A stretch of DNA of 64,000 nt, taken from the NCBI GenBank assembly GCA_013339765.2, contig CM023451.1, forward strand, positions 151,923,123-151,987,122, read 5' to 3'. This DNA comes from Haemaphysalis longicornis. Taxonomy: Eukaryota; Arthropoda; Arachnida; Ixodida; Ixodidae. The translations under genes and the position numbers were made by a program. Numbering within the stretch: the stretch's first letter is position 1; each line of letters begins with the position of its first letter. The notes under the pieces are model-generated. The model worked only from the letters and a program-made list of their open reading frames with translations. It did no database searches and was not told where the DNA came from. Below, piece by piece: positions 20,496 to 28,821 of the stretch.

Positions 20496-23293
20496 GAGAG
20501 AGAGAGTAGAGAGAGAGAGAGAGAGAGAGATGCAACTTTTGCGAAAGCACGTCCCCAATTGTCGAGACGCACTGAAAACACCGAATCTGCCTCTGCCGTC
20601 CGCTTTTCGAGCTGACTACGCCACTTCTGGCGTCGACACTGATATCCGCCTAGCATAGGCATCGTAATATGGAACACAGACGGACAATTTCGCATGCATT
20701 TTAGCGAAGCGTGCAGACGCCGGACGTCGGGTGATGCTGGGAGAATAGAAAGCAGCTCATCGTAACATGGTAACACCTGGTAACATGTCTTGAAAGGGCT
20801 TACAAGCGCTCGAAGCAGGAAGTAAGGTCTGCCCTTGTTACTATCTGCGGTTAACTCTTTCGTTACGGCGGAAAAACGGCAGATTTTGAGTGCTTCCACA
20901 GAATGTTTTTTTTTTTCTCTTGAGCTACTGGACGCACTTAGCCTTGCTATGCATGAAATTGTAGCGCTCATAGATTGCTCTTCCAAACACAAAGCAGCAG
21001 TTTTGTTACAGGTACGATTACTTACAGTTTATTCGTCAAGTAATCAGAAAAAAGCCCCCAAGAAAAGTATACGAAAAACACAAATCGGAAATTCTACCGA
21101 GACTAAAAATTATTTCAGGAATTGTAAGATATACAAATTGTACCTGCGTTCCTTGGCTATGATTAAATATATAAATCAACAGTGTACACCAAGTTTTGGA
21201 TTTTTGAGGGCCCGTCAACCTAGCGGAACTGACGGCTGTGCCACGCCGTGAAGGCACTGAAGGGTGAGTGAGTCTCTGCAAAATGTGCATCCAAGCATAC
21301 TCTTTTCTATTTTCGCACAAAATCCTTATCAGTTCGGTGGTAAAAAACAAGAAAAAAAAAAATCCAGCGCTCTCAAGAAGCGTTGCGCATCGCCCTGCAG
21401 CGATAATCTGACACAAGCGCCAGGTTATCTTGAAGGTGATAGCGCAATACGGCCCGGTGCATTTGGCAAAATATCCTGGCTGTACGTTGTCGAGACCCTA
21501 AACACAAAAGTAAAACCACAGTCATCAGATAAGAAAAATGCTTTGTTTATAAATACAGCGCGGAGTCACAACGAAATTACCTGCCAGCGCTTGTTGAAGT
21601 GCGAGGCACCTGAACCGGAGCTTCGTCGTCCAAACTGAAATCTGAATATCCCACATCGTTGCTTGACCCATCACTGCTGCTGGAATCAGAAAAATCGACA
21701 GCAGGAGCTGCCGAAGTGCTTGCTACAGCAGTCCGACTGTGCGGAGCGCGGCGCGAACCCGACGCCATTTTCCTCCTAATCCCCTCTACCTTCGGTTCAA
21801 ATATATCTTGCTACACCACCACCACACGCGACACATAAACAAATGAAACCAAAACTGAAAGAGAAGTTGCCAATGAACACACCAGATGGCGATAGTTGTC
21901 TGTGGAGCGCGGGTTTTAGATTTTGCGGGAGATTTGAAATCATCGGAAGCCGGCTTCCGATTACCTATGGCGCTGGAGTGAAAGAGTTAAAGGGACACTG
22001 AAGTGATTTGTAAACATTGCAGGATTACTAGCGCAAATTGTAGTCCGGAGTCCATAGGCCATGTTTCAACCACTCCGAGTGCGTTTACGCAAATTTATTT
22101 AGTAGAAAAATCAATTCGAAAATGCTGTCCTCCTCTCTGCATCCTCGCCCATTTTCTGTGGCGTTTTCGTGTGACATCAGGAGGAGATGACTTGGCTTGA
22201 CTGTGCTGCTGCACGGCTCGCCGACCGTTTAGTCTGCGGACCGCCGAAGGGTCGGCGCAATTTGTTCACTCAGTTGAAACTAAGCCGTGACACATTGTAA
22301 AGGGAAGAATGTGCCTTTCTTTACTTTGTTAGTTTGTACACTGTATCAAGTTCCAAGTCCAGGTCGCTCCACACAAGCGCTGCACAAGCGCACATGCGAC
22401 GCTTTGCTGACTGGTACGCTAGTAGGAAAATCTAAGGCCACTTGAAGGCGGGAGAAGAGTCAGCGAAGTCAATATAGGTACTAAGGAAATCAAATCAACT
22501 GAAACTTTTACCGTACAGCGTAAAACTAGGGAGCAGGAAGCACTTTTTTGCGCTGGGTGAACAAGTGCAGCAGTCAGCAGCACGACCACACATCTGTGAA
22601 CGCTTTTCCGTCTAAAAAATGCAATTGCTAGACGTGAGATTATTGTGGAAATTTGGGGGACGCTTACTGCACGAGCGCTGTACAACAAACAGTCACCTAA
22701 GCTGCTTGAAATGGTAAAACTAAATAAAAGTTTAAACTGGTTATACATTATATACCTTATATTTCTGACGCCGGCAGCGCTGGCCTGTGGCCGAGTGGTC
22801 TGGAGTGCTAGGTATGTTATTTTAACAAGTCGCAAGTTCAAATCCCTGAGGGTACTTTTTTTCCTGCCTCTGCACATAGAACGATGTCGGCAGGTCCGCT
22901 ATAGGTTGTCGATTTTTGTCGATCAGTACCGACAGGTTGTACTGATTTTTTTCAATGCAGGTGCTGGACAAGTACAGTCCCGCTGACCACTTCCTTCCCG
23001 AGAGCTACACCTGCTTCTTTCTGCTGAAGATGCCGCGCTACTCGTGTCGTGCCGTGCTCCGCGAGAAACTCAAGTACGCCATCCACTTCTGCAAGTCCAT
23101 CGACACGGACGACTACGCCCGCGTGGCCCTTGGTGCTGACGACGACATCGATCTGGCCAGCTGCGGGGCTGCCCAGTTTGTGGACGACATGCCGCACCTG
23201 GCCATGGAGGAAGGCCTGGCCACCAGCGACAGCGAGGGGGCCGCCGTCGAGTCCCTGGGCGGGGCGTCCGACGAGTGCAGCAGCGAAGTCTGA
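113..23293 (+). CDS. HERC2: HERC2, 3' part of a giant HECT-type E3 ubiquitin ligase (18 exons, 5' end outside the window)
   Basis: HERC2 attaches ubiquitin to substrates; in animals it acts in the DNA-damage response, centrosome function and protein turnover. The spliced exons give about 1634 residues. In order they hold: the last blade of RLD2; an acidic or low-complexity linker; a beta-sandwich-like stretch (VEFDRQCSTER, WGWRFTV); a complete seven-blade RLD3 (seven GxLGxG-type motifs, exons 12-13); and the full HECT domain (exons 13-18) with catalytic Cys in SYTCFF at 23012-23014. Exons: 113-338, 843-1032, 1145-1401, 3919-4068, 4380-4563, 5374-5527, 5622-5729, 6253-6549, 10221-10369, 10458-10583, 12876-13163, 14847-15477, 15615-16812, 16900-17034, 17128-17290, 17835-17940, 18809-19021, 22961-23293. 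They sum to 4908 nt; three single extra bases (exons 3, 5, 11) break frame, and 4905 nt is whole codons. The gene is probably functional, with assembly errors. The N-terminal two thirds lies upstream. Confidence 0.96.
843..1032 (+). CDS. HERC2: HERC2 visible exon 2: linker with conserved PSLTKILLSLDG block
   Basis: Acceptor tgtctag, donor GTAAGC at 1033. A Ser-rich stretch (ESESSPEGSSSQSKRS) precedes RPSLTKILLSLDGTEAKQQA and LQALQIMHAR, a block conserved in animal HERC2. It ends two bases into an Arg codon completed by exon 3. Confidence 0.93.
1145..1401 (+). CDS. HERC2: HERC2 visible exon 3: Pro/Ala-rich linker, frame broken by one extra base
   Basis: The acceptor gtgcag before 1145 completes Arg, giving RSIVVSALLP, matching the HERC2 pattern R-x-x-VV-x-AL-x-P. 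In that frame a TGA occurs at 1350-1352. The +1 frame continues as PPPPGKPFTPGPQQQ to donor GTGGGG at 1402 and ends on a codon boundary, as exon 4 requires. One surplus base must therefore lie before 1352; the six-G run at 1298-1303 or the six-C run near 1264-1269 are candidates. This region is poorly conserved in the family, so the exact end of the exon is less certain than the others. Confidence 0.7.
1714..1874. repeat. Foldback (long inverted repeat) of about 160 bp
   Basis: The left arm, starting cataaagtaacaatagcgct, is the reverse complement of the right arm ending agcgctattgttactttatg. The arms also share a (CGA)n / (TCG)n tract and ggatcaagaaaaaa / ttttttcttgatcc. The loop is about 30 bp. 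Probably a foldback or miniature inverted-repeat element. Confidence 0.85.
3677..3731. repeat. Short perfect-stem hairpin, likely terminus of a DNA element
   Basis: ccttggttacaagagacac pairs with gtgtctcttgtaacaagg. The adjacent ttttactgta and repeated 'agagac' words suggest the end of an inverted-repeat element, but a second end was not located. Confidence 0.6.
3919..4068 (+). CDS. HERC2: HERC2 visible exon 4: Ser-rich linker
   Basis: Acceptor tcgtgcag, donor GTAGGC at 4069; codon-aligned at both ends. It encodes EVLSGSDESETRAAEMISS followed by a Ser/Ala-rich run ending SSSEQ. The assignment rests on phase, position and general similarity to the low-complexity linker of HERC2 rather than strict conservation. 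Confidence 0.8.
4380..4563 (+). CDS. HERC2: HERC2 visible exon 5: helical linker, frame broken by one extra base
   Basis: Acceptor ccccgtag, donor GTATGC at 4564. The first frame reads VTPAEPEAIHSLLDEFTA; the rest is in the +1 frame: AEDARALVDLLKLAVAGRAG and ADVLKAMAQANLQ. Both halves match the HERC2 pattern (PEPQ-LDEF, then VVVDLLKLSV). The switch lies at about 4434-4443 (cggttaacgg), where one base is surplus. Confidence 0.9.
5374..5527 (+). CDS. HERC2: HERC2 visible exon 6
   Basis: Acceptor tccaccaag, donor GTGGGG at 5528. It encodes VAEMLLEICVTELEDVASD and VVQESSHPYTDDTTLTG, both strongly conserved HERC2 blocks. It ends one base into a Gly codon. Confidence 0.94.
5622..5729 (+). CDS. HERC2: HERC2 visible exon 7: start of beta-sandwich-like segment
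   Basis: Acceptor gtcgcag, donor GTGAGC at 5730; the preceding intron is only 94 bp. It encodes ESLQVEFDRQCSTERRNDPL and IMDGSGRTVATRSG, the conserved 'VEFD-QCSTE' strand seen in HERC2 and related large E3 or ZZ-domain proteins. Confidence 0.94.
6253..6549 (+). CDS. HERC2: HERC2 visible exon 8, ending at a GC splice donor
   Basis: Acceptor gattgcag. It encodes GREWCNWSPELRIPGNELHW, SVNGWGWRFTV and later RLAAALAACAQLSYL. The exon must end after CTC-G at 6549 to join CT-CCC of exon 9 and give YLAPSQRMW, matching the family. The intron therefore starts GCAAGT. Moving to the nearby GT (6554) would put exon 9 out of frame. Confidence 0.93.
6719..6953 (+). mobile_element. Ruka-like tRNA-derived SINE, copy 1 (HERC2 intron 8)
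   Basis: Pol III A-box-like gtggctcaggggctaagg and B box gagttcgatcc (6770-6780) are followed by the shared body ggaggcaaaaagcgaaaacg ... gcacgttaaagatcccc. Same family as 38633-38877 and 48531-48766. Ruka is a tick SINE; the assignment is by remembered consensus. Confidence 0.85.
7205..7315. repeat. Imperfect GCCTA-rich repeat
   Basis: The word tatatatgcctaaa or tgcctaaaa recurs four to five times in about 110 bases (7210, 7243, 7286, 7308). Could be the edge of an unclassified element. Confidence 0.45.
7847..8342 (+). repeat. Segmental duplicate, copy 1 (intron plus partial HERC2 exon 9)
   Basis: Matches 9815-10311: gaatgaaatctgcaa, cttttacacactgtgtgaat and atgaaagcagcacacatctg are shared, and the copy ends where the inverted-repeat element starts. 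Intron part roughly 88% identical by eye; exon part 100%. Confidence 0.88.
8252..8342 (+). pseudogene. Partial duplicate of HERC2 exon 9, cut by an inverted-repeat element
   Basis: After the same acceptor context (ctgttgcag), 91 bases are identical to 10221-10311, encoding APSQRMWILHQLRQLMTAG and on to QLLV. At 8341 the element begins, adding four codons and then TAA. The duplicate extends upstream through intron sequence (about 7847-8251 matches 9815-10220), which differs at roughly one base in eight. If spliced in, it would truncate the ligase before RLD3 and HECT. Confidence 0.8.
8341..9775. mobile_element. Non-autonomous DNA element with terminal inverted repeats (about 1.43 kb)
   Basis: Left end gtagaccgcttataaagta; the reverse complement of the right end (9757-9775) is gtagaccatttataacgta, 16 of 19 matching. 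Subterminal copies of ccgcactataagcggt occur at both ends. No transposase motif is visible, so this is a deletion derivative or MITE. It interrupts the exon 9 duplicate. Its middle (about 8848-9270) is shared with 19433-19845. Confidence 0.75.
9815..10311 (+). repeat. Segmental duplicate, copy 2 (intron plus HERC2 exon 9)
   Basis: Partner of 7847-8342. This copy continues through the whole exon to a good donor, so it is taken as the functional one. Confidence 0.88.
10221..10369 (+). CDS. HERC2: HERC2 visible exon 9 (intact copy)
   Basis: Acceptor cccctgcag; donor GTATGT at 10370. It encodes APSQRMWILHQLRQLMTAG, VGRSLNVSQLL and a variable tail ending NPG. It is codon-aligned with exon 10. Confidence 0.93.
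10458..10583 (+). CDS. HERC2: HERC2 visible exon 10
   Basis: Acceptor gtatgcag, donor GTACGG at 10584; the preceding intron is 88 bp. It encodes GSSDTALVCLLKALPETLLR and QFEYEDPIVRGGKHLMHS, near-identical to the family consensus. Confidence 0.95.
11085..11156 (+). repeat. tRNA-like sequence, unit 1 of a tandem SINE-like repeat
   Basis: Acceptor stem tcctggt/accagga is perfect; A box tagctcagttgg and B box ggttcgaatcc are intact. The anticodon arm (gatgctccgttaaagcagt) does not fold into a normal 5-bp stem with 7-base loop, so this is a tRNA-derived repeat rather than a working tRNA. The same downstream sequence (gccgtatggctgcatttagg) follows both units. Confidence 0.75.
11335..11406 (+). repeat. 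tRNA-like sequence, unit 2 of a tandem SINE-like repeat
   Basis: Second unit, offset 250 bp. Same acceptor stem and boxes. Here actgc/gcagt can pair but leave a 9-base loop (tccggttaa). The T arm has lost a base (gaatctgga versus gaatcctgga). Confidence 0.75.
12305..12335. repeat. (GT)n microsatellite
   Basis: Interrupted GT run within HERC2 intron 10. Confidence 0.9.
12876..13163 (+). CDS. HERC2: HERC2 visible exon 11, frame broken by one extra base
   Basis: A C-run acceptor (ccccccccag) precedes 12876; donor GTGGGC at 13164. It reads VLAALACDLGLDSLPCSG, then HRWD in frame 0, and continues WFRRYCAASRVAQALVHRTA in frame +1. In the family these are adjacent (K-W-x-WFRRYC), so one base is surplus at gacctgg (12945-12951), probably a C at 12947-12948. 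Confidence 0.92.
13164..14846. other. HERC2 intron 11: non-coding
   Basis: A palindromic AT-rich repeat sits at 13318-13425. The rest, including a purine-rich stretch at 14020-14230, shows no supported feature. Confidence 0.6.
13318..13425. repeat. 'Gaatattcgaa' type dispersed repeat
   Basis: Recurrent ttcgaatat, atcgaatat, attcgaaag words after taggggtgtgtgaatattc; a repeat type common in tick introns. Boundaries approximate. Confidence 0.5.
14847..15477 (+). CDS. HERC2: HERC2 visible exon 12: first blades of RLD3
   Basis: Acceptor tttgcag, donor GTGACT at 15478. It encodes QEHDEQLIHWVNRRPEDWTL, then RCC1-like repeats with WGHNHRGQLGG, GYGAGGRLGIGG, YSWGEGDDGKLGHG and YTWGKGRYGRLGHG. The RLD fold is a beta-propeller for protein binding. 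Confidence 0.97.
15615..16812 (+). CDS. HERC2: HERC2 visible exon 13: rest of RLD3 and start of HECT domain
   Basis: Acceptor gcttgcag, donor GTAACC at 16813. At 1198 bp it is the largest exon here. It continues RLD3 (WSWGDGDYGKLGRGG, YTWGKGDYHRLGHG, YTWGDNDEGQLGDG), then MVRDRQHGPVVELNRIQVKR, TKSVFGQM, and the HECT N-lobe start RVWKVKFVGESVDDCGGGYS. Confidence 0.98.
16900..17034 (+). CDS. HERC2: HERC2 visible exon 14: HECT N-lobe
   Basis: Acceptor ctctttcag, donor GTTAGA at 17035. It encodes GIAIRTGSPLSLNLAEPVWK and ADLNEVDRDYVPG, typical HECT N-lobe sequence. Confidence 0.96.
17128..17290 (+). CDS. HERC2: HERC2 visible exon 15, ending at a GC splice donor
   Basis: Acceptor tgcaacag. It encodes LMCIRDMEPEAFQKLDMPF and VENRAEYVRLALNY. 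The exon ends TAC-AG at 17290 and the intron begins GCAAGT. Joining AG to G-CTG at 17835 gives NYRLHEFDEQV, as in the family; the next GT (17295) would shift frame. Confidence 0.95.
17835..17940 (+). CDS. HERC2: HERC2 visible exon 16: HECT domain
   Basis: Acceptor tcttgcag, donor GTAAGA. It encodes LHEFDEQVAAVREGMSKVIP and LSLFTGYELETM, a hallmark HECT segment. Confidence 0.97.
18414..18466. repeat. (CATT)n microsatellite
   Basis: About 12 copies of cattcatt-type tetranucleotide in HERC2 intron 16. Confidence 0.95.
18809..19021 (+). CDS. HERC2: HERC2 visible exon 17: HECT domain
   Basis: Acceptor cactgcag, donor GTGAGG. It encodes ICGSPDIPIQLLKAVATYKG, QWFWDVMEEFTNAERSLFLR and FVWGRTRLPRAIADFRGRDF, diagnostic for HERC-family HECT domains. 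Confidence 0.98.
19246..20130. mobile_element. Second element sharing the core of the 8341-9775 element
   Basis: 19433-19845 aligns with about 8848-9270 (shared: ccagcgaccgcttctaac, ggtaagcctaaacatctc, gcaagtcgtcaggctcctcc). The left edge begins near ccgtatttacacgattgtag; the right edge is not clear. No ORF with transposase motifs. Confidence 0.6.
20430..20530. repeat. (GA)n microsatellite, about 100 bp
   Basis: Nearly pure GA repeat with a few GGA interruptions, preceded by a 12-base T run. Long apparent ORFs through it on both strands (Arg/Glu or Ser/Leu repeats) are artefacts. Confidence 0.97.
20851..21990 (-). mobile_element. piggyBac-like element remnant with TTAA ends
   Basis: Left end ttaactctttcgttacggcg; the reverse complement of the right end is ttaactctttcactccagcg. 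TTAA flanks both ends, the target signature of piggyBac. A minus-strand ORF near the right end (21577-21768) resembles the acidic N-terminus of piggyBac-type transposases; the catalytic region is missing, so the copy is non-autonomous. Confidence 0.8.
21577..21768 (-). pseudogene. N-terminal fragment of a piggyBac-like transposase
   Basis: 63 residues starting MASGSRRAPHSRTAV, then an acidic Ser/Asp run (DFSDSSSSDG, VGYSDFSLDDEA). That composition is usual ahead of the DDD domain in arthropod piggyBac proteins. No catalytic Asp motif remains. Confidence 0.6.
22781..22853 (+). repeat. Degenerate tRNA-like sequence
   Basis: Contains ggccgagtggtctggagtgct (A-box-like) and caagttcaaatccctgag (B-box-like), followed by a T run. 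The stems are poor; probably a tRNA pseudogene or SINE head. Confidence 0.45.
22961..23293 (+). CDS. HERC2: HERC2 last exon: HECT C-lobe with catalytic cysteine
   Basis: Acceptor ttcaatgcag. It encodes VLDKYSPADHFLPESYTCFF with the thioester Cys codon at 23012-23014, then KLKYAIHFCKSIDTDDYARV and an acidic, poorly conserved tail ending ECSSEV; stop TGA at 23291-23293. 110 residues. Confidence 0.98.
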   Translation: MLDKYSPADHFLPESYTCFFLLKMPRYSCRAVLREKLKYAIHFCKSIDTDDYARVALGADDDIDLASCGAAQFVDDMPHLAMEEGLATSDSEGAAVESLGGASDECSSEV

Positions 23294-24125
23294 GGGCCTG
23301 CTGGACTGTGTAGTGCGTGCGCTCTCGCTTCCCTCCCCAGGCACCCAGATGCTAGTAGCTGGGGGTGGGGAGAACGAGAATTGAGTGAGAGTACGCACTA
23401 GGCTGAATGTTAGTTGGTGAAATAATTTGGCCACGGCTTAGTATATATTAAGTAGGTGTGCAGTTACTAGCGGCCCATTTTCGGGTGGGGAACCAGTGTC
23501 TGCCGTTGCTTTTAGAAGTCTCCAAAAGGAACAGAGGAGATGCACTTGCGAGCTTTTGGAGTTTTAATTGCCCTGATTTTACAATCTTGCTGATGCAGAG
23601 TGCACGTGTAGTATAGATAGACTTTCTTCGATTGTGTGGCCCCTCTGGCAGCACCAAACTAAGAGTGATTGCTTTGTGTTCTGATCTGCCGGTGTTTGTG
23701 GACTTGTTTGACACGGACCCAAACACGAGAGGTTTTGAGCTGCTAAACTGTGATGAATATAAGTAGAGAGGTATATGTGGTCTGGTGCGAGCAGGCATAA
23801 GGCTTTAATTTGTTGCTGGCTGACAATGATCTCATTTGTGAATACTACGCCAAGTTTTGTTTATACTATATACGAGACCTACTGCACCGGTCCCACACTT
23901 TTGACGCAAGATGACCACTTGTGGTGCTGAGTAGCTGTGTGTGTTAATAACGTGTCAAATGGCTGAGGCATGTGCTTACGTCTTGAGCACAGTTTGCAAT
24001 GGGATGACTGAGAGATTGTCTATTGTGTGTGCAGTGCTTGTTGTAGCACCTTTCGCATGCTGGAGTCTCGTATGCTAGGCATATATGTATAACGTTTAAA
24101 TAAATTGTAACTTACAAGCATTTCT
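23294..24125 (+). other. HERC2 3' untranslated region with poly(A) signal
   Basis: About 0.8 kb follows the HERC2 stop without a supported ORF. AATAAA lies at 24099-24104, with cleavage expected within about 25 bases. No earlier canonical AATAAA was seen in the stretch. Confidence 0.7.
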
Positions 24126-27100
24126 GTCTATCAAAAAGGATTGACGTGAAATTACGAGTGCAGTGTTGATGTTTAGTTGTGCAACTTACCAGGAGTACAA
24201 TTGTGATTGCCCCCTCCTGGCCAAGACAAGCAAGATCCTGCTCAAGATAAGTAAAATATTCCAAGCAAAACCCTCTTCTTCCTGTGCACACACTACATGA
24301 TGTCTCGTTCTAAAGCTACCTTCGGGGGTTCCCAAAGTATAGGACAATTTTTATGTTGCACAGAAACGACATACATGATATATGAGCACTTTATTAACGC
24401 CATGGCAAAAAAAAGTACTGCACAGAGAATGCTCGAAATGAGGCCATGCATGGACTTCCTTTGAGAACAGCCTTTTTAAACAATTTTGTACGAGCAGAGA
24501 CATGTGGGCACAGTGTCTTAACAGCAAGTGCATCGAGTTACTTGTGTGTCTGAACTAGCTCATTTTATTGTGAAATCCTTAACTAGGTTGGCCTTGAGTC
24601 GCACGGAAACCAAAATTTCCCTAAATTTGGTACTCTCAGCAGCCAAGCCCTTAGTATCTTCCGAATACCTGTTTGCACCTAAATGTACATGAATAACTGC
24701 CTACCACCCTCAGCGGCTTAACAATGAGCTTTTTTCGGGCTTGCCGCTGTTTGGCACCCGCCACTAGACGTCACTGCTTGGGCAGTGACTTTTAAGGTAA
24801 ACCCAATGCACCTTTGCTGGAATTGTTATCTGTTGCTGACATTGTTGGAATGCAGAAACCACCATCATTGGAACATTTAACCCTTTCAGCAACAATGGCG
24901 TACTGGCACATTGCTGCTCTTCCTTGCAGCCGTGTCACTGACGTATCCATTCATTTTGCATTCAACATTCAAAGACCGTGGCCAAGACGTGAAGCTGCTA
25001 TGCTTGGGAGGATCCCACCATCTGTTTTATCTCCCTGTAAGCTCGTTTTATTCACCCCTCACTGTTTTCCTTTGTGTAGATAACTACTTTCCGGAGCACG
25101 GCTGCCTGCATTGTAGGGGCGTGCTTGACTGCTCACTGTTTGCATGTAGTACCGCCTTCTTTGGCGAGTGCCCTGTTCAAAAATTCATGCCGCTGCATCA
25201 TGCCTCTGTCCATAGGGCAGGACGGCCATTTTTACATCACTGTAGTAACATCTTTTTAACTCTTGTCTTTTGCTATCTCCGCTACGTGGTCCAAAGCTTC
25301 CAATTTCGAAGCCATTCTCCCTGGCATAGTCTGCATCCAGAACACTCTCTGGGGGGACGTAACTTTTGTAGCGCACAGCACTTAAGTGTCTGCTACTTAC
25401 TGTGTTTTGACGGCGTTCCCAGCCTTGTAACCGAGTAAGTGAAAGGGACACCGAAGACAGACGGAAAACAGAGGAGGAAAGTATGGCAAAAGTGCGAGGG
25501 GGAGGGCAGTATGCCGAGGCCGCGCCACAGGAACCCAGCACGCATTATGTGCTGCACGTACATCGGTCCTTTCGATGTCCTCCTCGTTGTGTGGCTCATC
25601 CGAACCACGTGACATTTGGGCAGGCAGTCCAAACACAATTTACAGCATGCTCAGCGGCAACGACGCACTGTGAGATAATGGCAGAAAAGCGCGCGGCGCC
25701 GTGCATTCACTGATCACGCGATCGCTTCCTGAGATGCAGCAACTATGCATTGTGACCGAGAAGACTGCAGTTCGCGCTGCACACAAATTATAGTAATCGT
25801 CAGGCATTTTTTTATTTCTTGGATCCGTTTTTCATCCTTTTCCTTTATCTCTTTTTTTACCTATCATTCATTTCTCTTTTTCATCTCTCTTTCACTCGTA
25901 CCTGCCTTGGGCCGCATAGAAAGGCGAAATTTCCACCTTGTGGGTGCATTTGGTACAGGAATGTAAGACCTATGGGCCCTTCTGACTATACAATTTCAAT
26001 TGAAGCTCAGGCTCAGAACACAGCTTGCCATTTCAGGATGAGAAGCAGGAACCCACCTCTTCGGATGTTTTGGGGGACATGGCTCTTAAATCAACTTTCT
26101 TTAACTTTTAAGTAAACTGTGAAACAATTATCAGCCTTTCTGATTTTTTCCCACTCATTTCAAATATGCCAGTATTATTTTGGTCAGTCAATTAGTTCCC
26201 AAGATAATCAGTGATAATTAGTCATTTTTGGAGAAACAATTGACACAACAGTGTTAGTCATAAAACTGTAGTCTTAATATATTTTCCAATACTATTAACC
26301 CTGGTGAATGCAATAGGAAAGCGGTTCTTTGATACATCACTTGGAACTAATTTTACAGCTCGTCAAATGTTGGTGGCACCAGTGGTAATGGACCATATCG
26401 AATGCCCATTTCGAACACCAAAATTCCCTGTTCCCCCTGTTCCGACGCCCCTGGGCGAGGAAGAAATGCAGCTTGCGGAGCAGCACAACAGATGACGCGT
26501 CAAGCGCATTGCCATAGTTTACATGTTCTTCTATGGATGCGAAGTACAAAAATCATAATATCACTGAATATATAGTGAAAATTGCCCGATTTCTTTCTGT
26601 AAAATAAATAAATAGAAGTGCTGGACATTTTAGCTGCAGTTATTAATACTGCCCTAGTTACAAGCAGTACCGCGCTTGAAACGAAGCACGAGAAGGAATC
26701 CCGGAGCAGATGACGTCTGCTGACGCCGCCGTCTTGCCACGAGTGGTTCACTCACTCTTGCCGCTCTCGCCTCTCGCGGGCTTCTCAGATTTGCGCACGC
26801 TTTTCATGTTGCACAGGCAGGGCGGGAAAGTTAGGGCAGCCTAAATATGAACTAATGGTGTAGAGGATAATAACTATCATTCACTGGAACTAATCATACC
26901 TAGATTCTCAACCGTATGTTTTTTTTTTATTGTAGATTTCACGTTCTAAAAAAAACCAAATCCCCTTCGACGTTTGAAACGTGAAGATATCTTTCGCCGC
27001 AAACCAACTTTAATGAAAGTCCAGTTGCGCAAGGGATTCGTCAGCCCCGTCTGCCCATGACAGCAGCCTGCTATCCACTGACTGACGTTGAACCGGCGAG

Positions 27101-28560
27101 CCTTTTTCCTTTGGCGCCTCGCGACAGAGGGCACATCAGTGCCGTGCCCGGCGCCGTGACTTCATCGCACCGCTGGAGTAAGCCCTGTTGTGCCTCCTCA
27201 ATAAATTTTCTTGCTCCGTGCCCAAAGCTCCGCAGTGCTGTGCATCTAACCCAAGCATAGTGCACGCAGTACCATCAGCAGTACGCATCGGTACTTCTAT
27301 GTTTACGTGTGCTTTCGTAACTTCCACTGTTTGTCCCACCGTTCTTGCTGATATAAAAAGAATGTGCCCTAAATTTAAGCACAAATAGCCCGTTCGGCAA
27401 GCTTATAAGCTCTGCTTAATTTGCGTTTGTTTTTGCCAGCCTGTGCCAATCGCAGAGCTGGCTGGTATGACATAGGTTCTGTTAAGGGAAGTGAGCTAGT
27501 GGGTCGCATGGCCATTCCCTTTTTTCCTAATTATATAGCTTATTTGAGCGAAGTTGACATTAAAAGTGGTATCAGCACGATTCTAATGAGGCTATCTTTT
27601 GAGTGAACTAAACTTGCATTTTGTCTGCATGGGCGCTTTAAAAAATTATTTGTTCTCCCTTGTTCCTGACCTCACTTTTGGTCCCACTCAAATTATGTAG
27701 GTGAGTATAAATTGATGCCTGTGCACAATCATCCTCAATGGCAACCCCTCTTCTCACATTTACTTCGTACAATTTCCCGCTTCACATTTGCTAGGAAATA
27801 ATGCAAACAGCACTTTGCAGAGCACGACATATTTACTTTCGATTCATATACGCAGTATGAGTAAATCCAGGAATACAAATTATATTCACTCGATGCAATT
27901 CTAATTCATCCACTCGTGAGCACATCAATTACAAGCAGTGCATACAGTGGTCAATGGAAACTGTTTTGTGGTCATTTCAGTGCAGCGCCCGGATAAATAA
28001 TCTGCTCCATCTTTGATCTCTCGGCTAGAGTTTGTACACTGCTTGATGGGAGTTTAGAATTCCGCTAGTTGGCCGGGTATATTTTTTTCTCTGCGATTCC
28101 TGTCTCAAAGCAAATTCTTAACGGGAAAAGAGCGCACAAAGAACAAGGACTGACAGTCAAGAAATACGCAGATCAGCGTTGACAAACAACTGAGCATATT
28201 TATTGCGGCACGCAAATAAGTACATTTTTTACACAAAACAAAAAACACAGGAACCGAAAACTAACTAGTAAACAACACAATTACAACGAGCAGTCACTAC
28301 AGTCTTGCATATTGTGCCCTCCATCACCCATTCAAGTACGTTATCTCCTTGATTGGAATGAACCAACTGGCCCCACTTGAGACGTTAATTCAGCAAATTC
28401 TTGTCTACAAGCCTGCCACACTAATTTTGCTTTCAAAATGCATACTGACAACACGAACCCATCTTAAGTGTCGACAGTGATACAGTAAATGCACAAAACT
28501 TCACAACTACAAATATGTTGGCCTTGCCGTACTTCTAAAACTTTTGAACTTTTCTTTAAG
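24126..28560. other. Intergenic between convergent HERC2 and PGK: no gene recognised
   Basis: Only short ORFs without splice or homology support. A segment at about 27195-27375 is a dispersed repeat shared with 55645-55845. The rest is AT-rich, unclassified sequence. Confidence 0.55.
27195..27375. repeat. Dispersed repeat, copy 1
   Basis: Shares gtacttctatgtttac, cgtgctttcgtaacttccac, tgtttgtccca and ccaagca with 55645-55845 in the same orientation. Unclassified. Confidence 0.7.
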
Positions 28561-28565
28561 TGATC

Positions 28566-28571
28566 TTTATT
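28566..28571 (-). terminator. Poly(A) signal after the alternative PGK exon
   Basis: TTTATT on + is AATAAA on -, about 250 bp past the TGA. A second one lies at 28198-28203. Confidence 0.55.
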
Positions 28572-28821
28572 CAAATACAACCCACAATATTAATTTTCGC
28601 ATGCACAGGTAGCACCACGTTGCTCACTAAAAAAGAATTTCTATTTGCGTGCGTAGCCCATGTGGTCCCATTCAAATGAGAGTTCCAATTAAGCGCTGAT
28701 CTAGCAGAGACATCCATGCTGATTTGCGGCACAAGCAACACTGACGGGGGTTATTGCTGGTTGACCTTGGGTGGTGCCGCGTGACAAAGCGTGCCGGGGG
28801 TTGCAGCAGGGGCGGCTTGCC

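Noticed and set aside
20430..20530. CRISPR-like regular repeat
   Set aside because: Simple GA microsatellite with no spacers; eukaryotic context.
20333..20992. 219-residue minus-strand ORF
   Set aside because: Runs through the (GA)n microsatellite; its Ser/Leu repeat is not protein-like.
113..23293. HERC2 as a decayed pseudogene because of frame breaks
   Set aside because: Exon structure, splice sites and the catalytic region are intact, and the breaks are all one-base insertions also seen in essential PGK.
24126..28560. Several 60-175 residue ORFs between HERC2 and PGK
   Set aside because: No splice signals in phase with each other, no motif, no composition shift; treated as chance.
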